64,000 bases of DNA from Zasmidium citrigriseum (lineage: Eukaryota > Ascomycota > Dothideomycetes > Mycosphaerellales > Mycosphaerellaceae), in the NCBI GenBank assembly GCA_002786025.1, contig NHNW01000057.1:186001-250000 (forward strand), in the 5' to 3' direction. Under the pieces are notes generated by a model, which saw only the letters and a program-made list of their open reading frames with translations, was not told where the DNA came from and searched no databases. Made by a program: the position numbers and the translations under genes. Every line of letters begins with the position of its first letter. The stretch's first letter is position 1. Of this stretch, positions 55,376-64,000 are shown one piece after another.

Positions 55376-55914
55376 GGTGGCGATGAGTGTAGCGGAATGT
55401 ATCGATATCTGGTCAGGTCGCGTGTCTGCTTGTTGTTTCCAAGGCAATATATGCCCTGCTCTACATTGGTGTCAATTCGCATTTCGGCACGATTGCACAC
55501 AAAGTCGGGATCCCGCACAGACAAGCTCGCTGTCTGATGTCCGGTCCCGTCCAATGAGAACGCTCGAATATAGAATACATCGAAGTACGTCAGTCGGACA
55601 TGCGAATCACTCTCGATTGCCGTAGGTCTCTGCTGCATGCTTCGGATCGGCGGCATTGATGCGGCAATATCTTCGACTTGCATCCAAACGAGCGTCAGTT
55701 CGTCGAAGTCTGATGGGCTTGCTCCGTGTCCAAGTTGTGAAAGGTGACGTTGAGATAAGCTATACGGATTCTGAGAACGAATGGAAATCCCTGCGACTGA
55801 TCAGGGGTTCGAACGGATAAGATTACCAATTCAATGGCCTCACGAGTCACGATGCATACAATTTTGTTGTTCTACAGCAAGATTCTGCTTCGTGAAGTTT
55901 CTCTCTCAAATTGC
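55376..55914. other. Intergenic, SDR promoter and P450 3' flank
   Basis: About 540 bases with a near-match of the palindrome (TCGGGATCCCGC) at 55505-55516. No ORF of note. Confidence 0.5.
55505..55516 (+). promoter_or_regulatory. Near-palindrome TCGGGATCCCGC
   Basis: Eleven of twelve bases match the TCGG-N4-CCGA motif; the inner eight equal those of the site at 32364. It lies 130 bases upstream of the second SDR start. Confidence 0.4.
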
Positions 55915-57603
55915 CTACATCCTCGGCGTGTACTTGACGTAGACACCCTCTGGGATCTTTGGTGCAGCGGTGTCCAGATCAATGTAAGGCTCTTGACTCG
56001 GAAGAACTCCTCCATCAACATCGCAAGGCTCCCACTTGAACTTCGCAAGTGCGTGAACCAAGATCACGTTCTGCTGCAGCTTTGCCCAACGCATGCCCAA
56101 GCAAGGATGGCGACCATGACCCCAGCCAACAACTATCACATGGTTAGCTTGCGTACACATATGGAGCGAAACGATACTCACAGCCAAGCGCTTCCTTCTC
56201 GTACTCTCTGCGTCCCTCCCCGTAACGCTCAGGGTCAAATTTGTACGGACTTGGATATAGCTTCTCGTTGTAATGGACATCCGCAGTATTGTAAGAGGCA
56301 AGGCTACGGCCCGGGATGACTTCGTTGGTGCCTGGAATAGGAAGAGGTTTCGAAGACATGTTCAGCCGGAACATGGGGAAGGCCGTGTACATGCGGATAG
56401 TCTCTTTGAAGCACAGGTCAATGGAGGGAAATGCGGATTCCCAAGCTTCGATTGGAAGGGCCTTCAGCTGCTCGCTCAACGGTGCCTTATGTTCGTTCGA
56501 ATACTTGCGGGCCGCTGCTTTGATCTCTTCGTAGACCTTGTCTTGCCAGTCTTGGCGGTTCGCCATGATATTGAGCAGAACCCCGGCTAGAATACCTGCA
56601 TTGGCAACGGCAATGAAGGAAATGCTGACGAGGAATCTGACAATGTACTCCTCCGGGTCGCGGTTGTCGATGAAAACTTGCAGAGCATCGTCCTTGCGAG
56701 TGCCGCTGGTCCTGATACGCTCTCGAACAATTGGTGTCATGATTCGACGCAGTTGCCAGCGACCATACCAGCGCTTCAGCATGGATACACTAGGGACCAT
56801 GGGATGGACAATGTTGTGCCGGCTACTGGTGGATGCGAACATGGCGAGAACCTCGTACAAACGTTCGAACTTCTCTTCGTCATCCGCGAAGATATCAGTC
56901 AGGAGGATTCGAGCACTCATCTTGAGAATAGTTGGATAGCTCGATGTGAAAGGATTCGTTACGCCAGCCTCGCCCAGAGATTCAATGGCTTGATAGGCGT
57001 CATTGTTGATTCTTGGAAGCCTGGTGGCTAGCTGGTCGGTCTTCATGAGGTCCACGATGCGCTTGTAGAACCAGCTTCGGCCATTGTGGTAGCCCAGCTC
57101 GTGAATCTTGTGGTCGATATGTGAGAACTGATAGTCGGGTCCAAGCCCCAGAAGAGCAGTGTTGCCGTACAAAAAGTCAAGATCGCGGCTTTCCAAGTAT
57201 GCTCTTCGAGCACGCTCTCCAGATACCGATACGACTTGGTATCTTCCGAGCCAAAAGCTGAAATTGCCTGTCTTTGATGTGGCCGTCGAGTCTCTCCAGA
57301 AGCTCCTGTTTCGATCGATTAGTATATCTTGAGATTGATGTGTCAAGAACCGACGATCTGTTACCATTTGTTGTCAAAGAATCGCCATGACCCGACAATT
57401 GGCCAGGTGTCAGTGGTAAAAGCAGGCGACTGTTTGTCGACTCTTGGACTAGATGCAAAGTAGATCGCAAGAGAGAGCACAGTCACGGTCACCAATCCCA
57501 TCAACCTCAGCGGCTGACCATTCTCGTTGACATCGGACGACGGCAGAGTCGTCCACGACGGACTTTCGTGTGAGGTGTTGTTCATCCAAGCACTTGCCTC
57601 CAT
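55915..57603 (-). CDS. Cytochrome P450 monooxygenase
   Basis: The protein has about 526 residues in three exons: 57365-57603, 56182-57305 and 55915-56132. A membrane anchor (LMGLVTVTVLSLAIYFA) follows a 35-residue polar leader, then a proline-containing hinge (WPIVGSWRFF). The I-helix region is IAVANAGILAGVLLN, without the usual A/G-G-x-D/E-T-T. ExxR is FKETIRM. PERF-like is KFDPERYGEG. The heme loop is WGHGRHPCLGMR, where the expected Phe is Trp. The missing acid/Thr pair in the I-helix is unusual and is shared with P450s of atypical oxygen activation. It is probably a microsomal oxidase of the cluster product. Confidence 0.88.
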
Positions 57604-57977
57604 GGTAGAAAGACAGGAACATACAGTCTGGACAGAGAATCGTGCAGCATAGATCGAGGGTTATATTCTCTCGGGCATGAGATCGATTCGTAAAGTTCGG
57701 ATCGTTCTGCAAAAGTTGCTTGTCATTGGCTTCTCCTCCTGCTCAAACCCGAGACCTCTCGATTGGGTATTCGGCGATTTGACCAATCGACGACAGCATC
57801 GACACCGATGTTCAGCATTACTCTCCGATTATGGATTGGTGGTCCTTGGTTTGACCTCCCCTACTACATGCACGAGAGATCATTTGGAACGAGGTTTTGA
57901 AGGCATGTTCTGCTATCTTTTATCCATGAAAAATCTCAAGTTTATATTTCCATTTCGACGTCGTCTACTAATGACCT
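57604..57977. other. Intergenic, P450 promoter
   Basis: About 374 bases; no perfect copy of the palindrome was seen. Several direct CGATTTGACC/CGATTGG-like words occur at 57757-57790 without clear meaning. Confidence 0.45.
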
Positions 57978-58473
57978 CTAGGGAATAGGTCCATGCTGAC
58001 TCAAATATGCCTGAAAGCGAGGGAAGAAGTCCTTGTAGAATGCCGTATCCACCATCTCCTCGATCTTATCGATCTGCATCCCATCCTCGCTGAAAGTGAC
58101 AAACAAAGCATAGTCATTGGTCCACTTGTAATCAAAAGCTGTATCTGCAGTGGAGAGAGCGTAGATGGCAGCCCTGTTCTGTGCTGCATCATGAACAACG
58201 TTGTGGATGGAAAGCTGTCTGAGATCAGCAAGTCCCACTGATTGGCATTGTGGTCCTCGTTCATACCTCCCAGTTACTGAGAACACTCAGAAGAGCAGGC
58301 AGCGATTGCAAGATCTCAGGCTTCGATTTAGGTGGCATGCCAAGGGCGAATGGAAGAAACTGCTGTGTGCAGTTGTCTGACCATAGTGCCGTCCACGATT
58401 CAGGGGTAATGGTCTTCCACCCGTCGAGAAACTTGTCGAGTGTTGCTGCTTGGACTTCCGCTGGAGCTGGCAT
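57978..58473 (-). CDS. NTF2/SnoaL-like cluster protein
   Basis: The protein has about 147 residues in two exons, 58267-58473 and 57978-58214 (52-nt intron). The first part is LDKFLDGWKTITPESWTALWSDNCTQQFLP, typical of the first helix of the NTF2 fold; the second part is HNVVHDAAQNRAAIYALSTADTAF with NDYALFVTFSEDGMQIDKIEEMVDT, the beta-sheet of the fold. Related proteins in anthraquinone clusters are dehydratases or isomerases. The exact role is not clear. It lies between the P450 and the thioesterase on the same strand. Confidence 0.8.
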
Positions 58474-58929
58474 GGTGATAGTGGGAGACCCAAATGGACG
58501 TCGTGATCGTCTGCTCCATCACACTGAGATGTCGTCTATAAAGAAAGCAGAAACATCGGGCCACGAGCCGTATTCGTCCTCTAATTGGCCAGTGCATCTT
58601 CGCGAGAGAACAAATGTGCCGAAAAAGTGGCCACCGGGCTCGAGACAGCCCTGGTAGTACTAATCATTTTGTGTTTCGGGGAAGCTTCAACAAGCACTGT
58701 CCAACAGAGGTCGGTGCCAAGTGGCGCCCGGGCGATCACCTAGTCTGTGGAGCAACATATGCCCTAGGTGGCCCGGCCAAGTTGGACAGCAACCCCAGCG
58801 ATCCCTGACGACGTCGTGTCGTACGGGGCTAAGAATGTACCAAGCATTTCGCTACCACAAAGATCTACACTCGTCGAGAGCCAACTTAGCCGTCACTTGG
58901 GTGCAAGAACGAATGTTACACGACACTAA
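58474..58929. other. Intergenic
   Basis: About 456 bases holding the upstream region of the NTF2-like gene and the 3' flank of the thioesterase gene. No clear site or ORF. Confidence 0.45.
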
Positions 58930-60004
58930 TTACATGGGTGCCGTAGTCGACCTTGCCAGCCTGCCGTTTGGCAGACCCTTGCCGATGCCGAACCACTTCT
59001 TGACACCTCCTCTGACCTCGAAAGCCACCTTGCCGTCCTCAGTTAGCTTTCTCAAAATTTCCTCAGTGAAGGGTTCGATGGCCGACTGCCGCACTTCATC
59101 ATCTAGCCCGGACCCGTACGCCTCGATCACCAGCTCATGCAGAGTGACGCTTCCTTTGCCACGCCCTGCATCTTTTCTCTTGAGACTCTGCAGAGCCTGC
59201 AAGACCTGCCTCTCGCGGCGAAGCTTGATAGCCAGCTCGCCGGCAATCTTCTTCGGTAGATCCGCGATAACCTCGCCATGAGCAGGATAGCCGATGGCGC
59301 AGTGGTACTCCTTCATCGCACGCAGAGAGTCCATCCAGACATTGAGCTGCTCGACTGCTGCAGTACCGGATCCGAGGACCATGTCGCCCGTGAACATGGC
59401 GTTCTCTTCCTCGAGTATGAAGCACATGTGGTCGTGCGAATGTCCTGGAGCGTGCACCGAACGGACCGTGGCGCCCTCGACAGAAAAGACTTGACCATCG
59501 ACGATGGGCTGTTGTGTGTTGCCGGGAGTATGCTTGTAGACGGAGTCCTTCAGATGCGGATATAAGCGAAGCAGATCAGGAACTCCTCCCTGAAGAACAA
59601 GCATCAATGTCGAAATTGTCTCGATTGGTCGCTGCACAAGCTTACCATGTGATCGCCGTGCCAATGTGTTAGCAGGACGCTTGAAAGCGAGGTTTGGTGA
59701 TCATTGATCGTTGAAGAGATCAGTTCCGCCCATTTGGGAATGCCCTGAGCTGTGTCAAGGATAAGTCGCTCTCGTCCGGTTCCAATGATGTACGTGTTGG
59801 TGCCTTGCAAGGTGAACTGAATTTGGTCAGTAAAGTAATAACATTCGCTTTTGCATCTGATCTCACCTTTCCGGCATTCTGTCCCAACACTCGAATCACT
59901 CTTGGGCTGAGCTGTTCAACATCAGCGAGCTCCGGCAGACGTGAAAGTTGTGCCTCCAAGTATTCCTCGAATGCACATATATTCAGAGCCTTGTTGATTT
60001 GCAT
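58930..60004 (-). CDS. Metallo-beta-lactamase-type thioesterase (ACTE-like)
   Basis: The protein has about 322 residues in three exons: 59867-60004, 59646-59816 and 58930-59589. Start MQINKALNICAFEEYLEAQL. The metal-binding motif is LLTHWHGDHMGGV (HxHxDH), made complete by the second splice; further ligands are in VHAPGHSHDHMCF, FTGDMVLGSG and YPAHGEV. This matches the stand-alone lactamase thioesterases that release atrochrysone carboxylic acid from non-reducing PKS lacking a TE domain (class of GedB, MdpF, AgnL7). It strongly implies a TE-less NR-PKS partner, which is not in the window. Confidence 0.88.
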
Positions 60005-62510
60005 GTAGCCGCCCTTGCGTTGGGCAGAGCCATCATTGCCGTCGTCGAAGCTCGTGGATCCCGTCATGTTTGGTTCTGGGGTTTCAAAGAATGTACGTTT
60101 TTCGAACGAAAGCAACTCAGTGGATTCATCAAAGCGAAAACTTGGCGGACAGCACCTACCAGACTGTGGCCTTAGGCAGTGTTCGGGCAATTTTCCCATG
60201 CGAATTACTGAACCGTCGAGCACTCGAGCGAAACACGCTGACTTTGGCCCTAGCCCACTCCTCGACTTCGCCATATTCGCACCAATGCTCGGGTTTCCTC
60301 GAATTGCAATCTCCAGACCGTCGGGCCTGGGAGAGATCGCCTATCACATGTGAGGCTTTTGCGATTGAACACCGAACATGATGCCGCTTGAGGAAGGTAG
60401 AACTTTCACATGTTCGTCGAATCTGCTGCCGCTGGCTGCTTGAACTTCCCAACAAATCAGGGTCTCTAAGGGCATCGGCGTGAACATTTCACTGCGTCGA
60501 CCCTGGAGCCGTTCTTGCGAGGCCCTCTCAGGCCGGACAACGGCCATTGAGCATCAAACCTACCAGAAGATCATGTCGACCTCTGGTTGGCGAGGAAGCA
60601 CCCGATAAGGGTGCACACATGCAGAACACCTGCAACCCATTTGGGGGGCGTCTTTACGCAATTCCGTGAATCTGTACGAAGACAATTTCATTGCATCGTC
60701 GTAGATTGCCTGAACGACATCACGCAAGCCAAGACCTGCTCACTGCCTTATGTTAGTCTCGTCCTTCATATAAGAAGCATGAACTGACCAGTCTGGTGAA
60801 CCACAATGCTCGGATGGGTTGAGGAGAAGCTGGAGCACGGTCAAGTCTACTCTAATTGTAAAGTCAGCGTTTAAGGAAAACGAGCAGGTCGGTTGAGAAC
60901 AAAAGGTTGAGAAGTGGCATCGCGCACAGCTACCTGAAAACAGCACAGTCTCAGCTCATGCGGGCTGAGGTGGCTGCGGCTTGCCAGATGGATTCGTGCA
61001 TGTGGTGCACGTACGCAACCTGGTCGACGATGAAGCTGGTTGACGTTGTGGTTGCGTTGTTTAGTTCACCCTCGGCTTGACGAGGCCTCCAAGATGCGTA
61101 TACGACACGCTAGAGGACAGTAGTGGCCCTAAGAACGTTGAAGAAGGGGCCGTGCACCCGTGCTGCATGCGGTAGCCTTTCGCACGCTTCACCCATCTGC
61201 AGCCACGCGGGTGTGGCTTCACGCTAGGCTGGCTATCGTGATCGTGCAGAGCTTGTTTTCAGAGTGCGTGCTTGTGTCGCCTGCCCTACGGCCCCGCTTC
61301 TCTCTCTCTCCATCATCACTGCCCTTCTCTCAATCTAGGTACAATCCACGACTGCGGCCGATATCGACTCTTTGGGTCGTATGGCCAGTAAGCTCACGCC
61401 CAGTAATGCCAGTGCAGGAGTGTGGGGAGTCAGCGACGATCGGTCAGCACCAAGATGGGCATTGCTTCGGAGATGCTGCTTCTGTCTGACATCCAGTTTG
61501 TGATCGAACAGGTTAACTATGTCACGGCTATCCGGCCTCCCGCGAGCTCACCATCGCCTGCACAAACTCTCTAGTCAAGCGACCCGGCTCGAATAGCTGA
61601 GCACGCGCGTCGGCATTTAGCACGGAGGCCTTGGCCGCATCGCGTACGAATGCTTGGTGGTGTTGTTGCATTCCCACGGGCCACGAGGACCACGGGTCTT
61701 TGCTCCACAGCCGTTTGCTTGTACCACGTGCGAGTCGTTCGTTTCACAGCTGCCTATTCCGGCAGTCCCAACGCCTTTCATGCGACAAATCTCACCATCG
61801 TCATCGAGCTGTCGACTAGAAAAACATCACAGGCACTTGTCAGGATCCCACGATATTTCTCTCCGGTCGCCCCCATATACTGTCAGACGGAGAGTCTGCT
61901 GGGCACTGGGGCTGTCATTTTGGACCCTGAGATGGCACTACAATGTGCTAGTAAGCGGAAATAGCTGAACAGCCGCATCGATCAGGATCGTCGTGCCCAC
62001 TTCGCACAAGCTTCGCTGCTTCAAGGATAAGCAACGCCATGGACGAAGGATCATTAGGCCACACGAACGATGCTTTGACCGTTCGGGGACCGGTGTATAC
62101 CATGAAGCTATTGGTCCACGCCGGAAACCAGCCGTCAGGGAACCTTTGCTAGTCGAGAATGACGATTGTTGGTTCGCTCAGCTTGCAGCACGCCTTACAC
62201 CCATCGAGCCACCATGATATCGCAGCGATGCTACTCTGGACTTGCACTAACAGGTGAAACGGCCAGTAGCCACTTCACATGGTCGTGGGCCAGCATGTCG
62301 ATGTCGATGATCGTTGCGATGTCCGGCTAACTGATCGTTTATCACACATGCTGCGCTCCACTGTTGGTTCCAGCTGCATGGCGACCCTGGTTCCCTCACG
62401 GCCTGGGGAGGGTCCCATTTGAAAGAATCTCCCGGAGGCAGATATCAATCCTGCCATGCTCGACATTTCCCCTTGATCCATGCTCACTGAACGCCACTTT
62501 TGTTCCAAAC
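60005..62510. other. Long intergenic region, no supported gene
   Basis: About 2.5 kb between the thioesterase and the AflR-like gene. Short ORFs on both strands overlap one another without domains. A perfect site was not seen; a loose relative of the palindrome (TCGGGTTTCC then TCGA) occurs near 60290. It presumably holds the two divergent promoters and may contain remains of lost sequence. Confidence 0.4.
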
Positions 62511-63944
62511 ATGGCTACACTTCTCCCTAAGGGTGGACTTCCGCCATCACACTTCAACAACAGCGACTCCAATGGCGGTTCCTCTCTCAAACTTCGCGAC
62601 AGTTGTCTTGCCTGCGCCGCCAGCAAGTTGAGATGCCCTAGGGACAAGCCTGCATGTGCTCGTTGTTTGAAGCGAGGCGTGGCCTGCGAGTATGTTGCCA
62701 CCAAGAGAGCAGGACGCAAGCAAGGATCCTCCTCTGCTACCTCTAGTCGAAACAACCAGAGCACACGAGATGGCCAAGCGTCCAGCGGGCAGCGTCAAGG
62801 ATCGTCTACGTCGCCAACTGTCGTCAGGCGTCAATCTCCTGCGACAACAGCCAGCACGGCTTCGACATCTCCAATACAAACATCGAATCCGGCCAATGCC
62901 ATCACCCAAGATCTGTCGGACCTCTACTTGCCGTATCCCTGTGGAGATCTCGACATGCCTGACGTTGGCAGCACAGACATTGGCATGGACCTGGAAGCAC
63001 TCTTGGCCTCGTGTGCATCTTTCCCAATGCCTGACGTCCCTGACGCCACCTTTCAAACAAATCTTGACGACACCTTCATGACTCAGGGGTACGAGAAGCC
63101 AGGCTCCAGCACCGACAGCTCGATCGATCTCGGCAGCCTTGAGGGCCTTCTGTCCTTCTCAGCATCTGATACTTCTGAGATCGAGCTTGATGGCTTTGCA
63201 GTTTCATCCGACGCCTCGTCACAGCTGAATCTGAATACCATGGATGAGCCATGTGCTTGCGTCGCCCAAGCGCTCGGCTTCATCAAGCAACTTTGTTACG
63301 CACCCACCGAGAATGACCAAGCCGTGTCTCGGCAGGACACTCCCAAAAGCTCCAAAAGTCCCATTCGATCCAACACCAACTGGACAGTCAAAGGTGTCGT
63401 CTCACGCAACGAAGCCATCTCCGATGCCGTGGATTCCATTCTGCAATGCTCGTCTTGTTCCCACAACGGCTTCATGCTCACCATCCTCTCACTGATAGTC
63501 TTTCGACTTCTTGGCTGGTATGCCGCTGCCGCCCGCAAGACACTCTCTGCAAGAACCCCTTCGACTCGCCGTAACAGCATTGCATGGTCAAGCAGTCCAA
63601 CTTCAGAAGCCCACTCACGCCAGTCGTCGATCTCCACCAATACAGCTCAGAGTAACGGCCATCCCAGCACTTTCAACATCGACGGCGACGACTCGGCCCG
63701 AGTAACGGCACATATGATCATCAACGAGATGCATCGTGTCCGCCACCTGGTCAAACAACTGTCCGCTCGACTTTCGCTTCAAGCTGCCTTGACCACTAGC
63801 CCTGATGGATCGAACTGTCTGGACAGCCTTGCCAACGCAGAATGGCCACTCTCAGCTACCATCTTGAATCAATTGGATATGGACCTAAGGAAGCGTACTA
63901 AGGCTCTGCCTACAGAGATCTTGTCGACTCTTCGAACCTTCTAG
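62511..63944 (+). CDS. AflR-like Zn2Cys6 pathway regulator
   Basis: An intronless 477-residue protein starts at ATG 62511 in the context CCAAACATGGCT. The zinc cluster is LRDSCLACAASKLRCPRDKP-ACARCLKRGVACEY with the following basic stretch TKRAGRKQG. The LRDSC start and ACARC-RG-ACEY form are typical of AflR. The middle is Ser/Thr/Gln-rich. The C-terminus contains CACVAQALGFIKQL and QCSSCSHNGFMLTILSLIVFRLLGWYAAAA, the AflR C-terminal (PF08493) pattern. It probably activates the cluster with the AflS-like protein at 51854-53255. Two bases after the gene, the sequence runs to the edge of the window without another gene. Confidence 0.88.
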   Translation: MATLLPKGGLPPSHFNNSDSNGGSSLKLRDSCLACAASKLRCPRDKPACARCLKRGVACEYVATKRAGRKQGSSSATSSRNNQSTRDGQASSGQRQGSSTSPTVVRRQSPATTASTASTSPIQTSNPANAITQDLSDLYLPYPCGDLDMPDVGSTDIGMDLEALLASCASFPMPDVPDATFQTNLDDTFMTQGYEKPGSSTDSSIDLGSLEGLLSFSASDTSEIELDGFAVSSDASSQLNLNTMDEPCACVAQALGFIKQLCYAPTENDQAVSRQDTPKSSKSPIRSNTNWTVKGVVSRNEAISDAVDSILQCSSCSHNGFMLTILSLIVFRLLGWYAAAARKTLSARTPSTRRNSIAWSSSPTSEAHSRQSSISTNTAQSNGHPSTFNIDGDDSARVTAHMIINEMHRVRHLVKQLSARLSLQAALTTSPDGSNCLDSLANAEWPLSATILNQLDMDLRKRTKALPTEILSTLRTF

Positions 63945-64000
63945 TATGGTGATGGGGAATGGAACGGAGTTGTTGGGGCATTGTAACATGGGGCATGCTT

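Noticed and set aside
61160..62217. Small genes in the 2.5-kb gap before the AflR-like gene
   Set aside because: Overlapping short ORFs without motifs or conserved context; no basis to call one.
40809..63944. Dothistromin/aflatoxin-type cluster
   Set aside because: AflR-, AflS-, AflX- and AflY-like proteins fit, but the lactamase-type thioesterase and EthD protein point to an atrochrysone/emodin route, and no fatty-acid synthase pair or versicolorin-specific genes were seen.
1..64000. tRNA, rRNA or CRISPR features
   Set aside because: No cloverleaf-like or array-like pattern was noticed on reading; a tRNAscan/Infernal run would be needed to exclude small RNA genes.

Overview
The window is nuclear DNA of a filamentous ascomycete (Pezizomycotina), most likely a Dothideomycete. 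Genes are split by short introns of about 45-80 nt with GTRNGY donors and CAG/TAG acceptors. Families are typical of that group (Zn2Cys6 regulators, 2EXR/F-box-like proteins, GH30 glucanase, DUF6603, YVTN propeller, secondary-metabolite enzymes). Two transposons carry the CpA-to-TpA damage of repeat-induced point mutation (RIP). The species cannot be named from sequence alone. Exon structures were built by hand from splice signals, frame and family similarity.

Left part (1-34.7 kb), mostly accessory genes: the 3' part of a DUF6603 gene; transposon copy 1 (2739-8608); a GFA-family protein; a secreted GH30 glycosidase; a BTB protein; a MFS sugar transporter followed by a seven-exon Zn2Cys6 regulator; a secreted YVTN propeller; an SDR; an uncharacterised acidic protein with a Cys-rich tail; an F-box-like protein; a probable cyanovirin-N (CVNH) pseudogene; an NTF2-like protein; an NmrA-like reductase; and a six-exon Zn2Cys6 regulator. 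Transposon copy 2 (34780-40649) follows. It has exactly the same length (5870 bp) and orientation as copy 1, with matching terminal inverted repeats and separate 5-bp target duplications.

Right part (40.8-64 kb), a polyketide-type biosynthetic cluster: a methyltransferase-questin oxidase fusion, an AMP-forming acyl ligase, a FAD monooxygenase, an SDR, an AflX-like reductase, a DUF1772 anthrone oxygenase, an EthD decarboxylase-like protein, an AflS/AflJ-like coactivator, a second SDR, a cytochrome P450, an NTF2-like protein, a metallo-beta-lactamase-type thioesterase and an AflR-like regulator. This set matches the emodin/anthraquinone-xanthone logic. The lactamase-type thioesterase would release the chain from a thioesterase-less non-reducing PKS, EthD would decarboxylate, DUF1772 would oxidise the anthrone, reductases and the NTF2 protein would deoxygenate, and the questin-oxidase domain would cleave the quinone ring. 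No PKS lies in the window; the most likely place is just beyond the right edge, after the AflR-like gene.

The most notable signals are the MT-questin oxidase fusion, a palindrome TCGG-N4-CCGA repeated in cluster promoters and also in front of the NmrA-like gene on the far side of transposon copy 2, and the paired RIP-damaged elements with a retroviral-type integrase relic plus a second, unrecognised gene relic.
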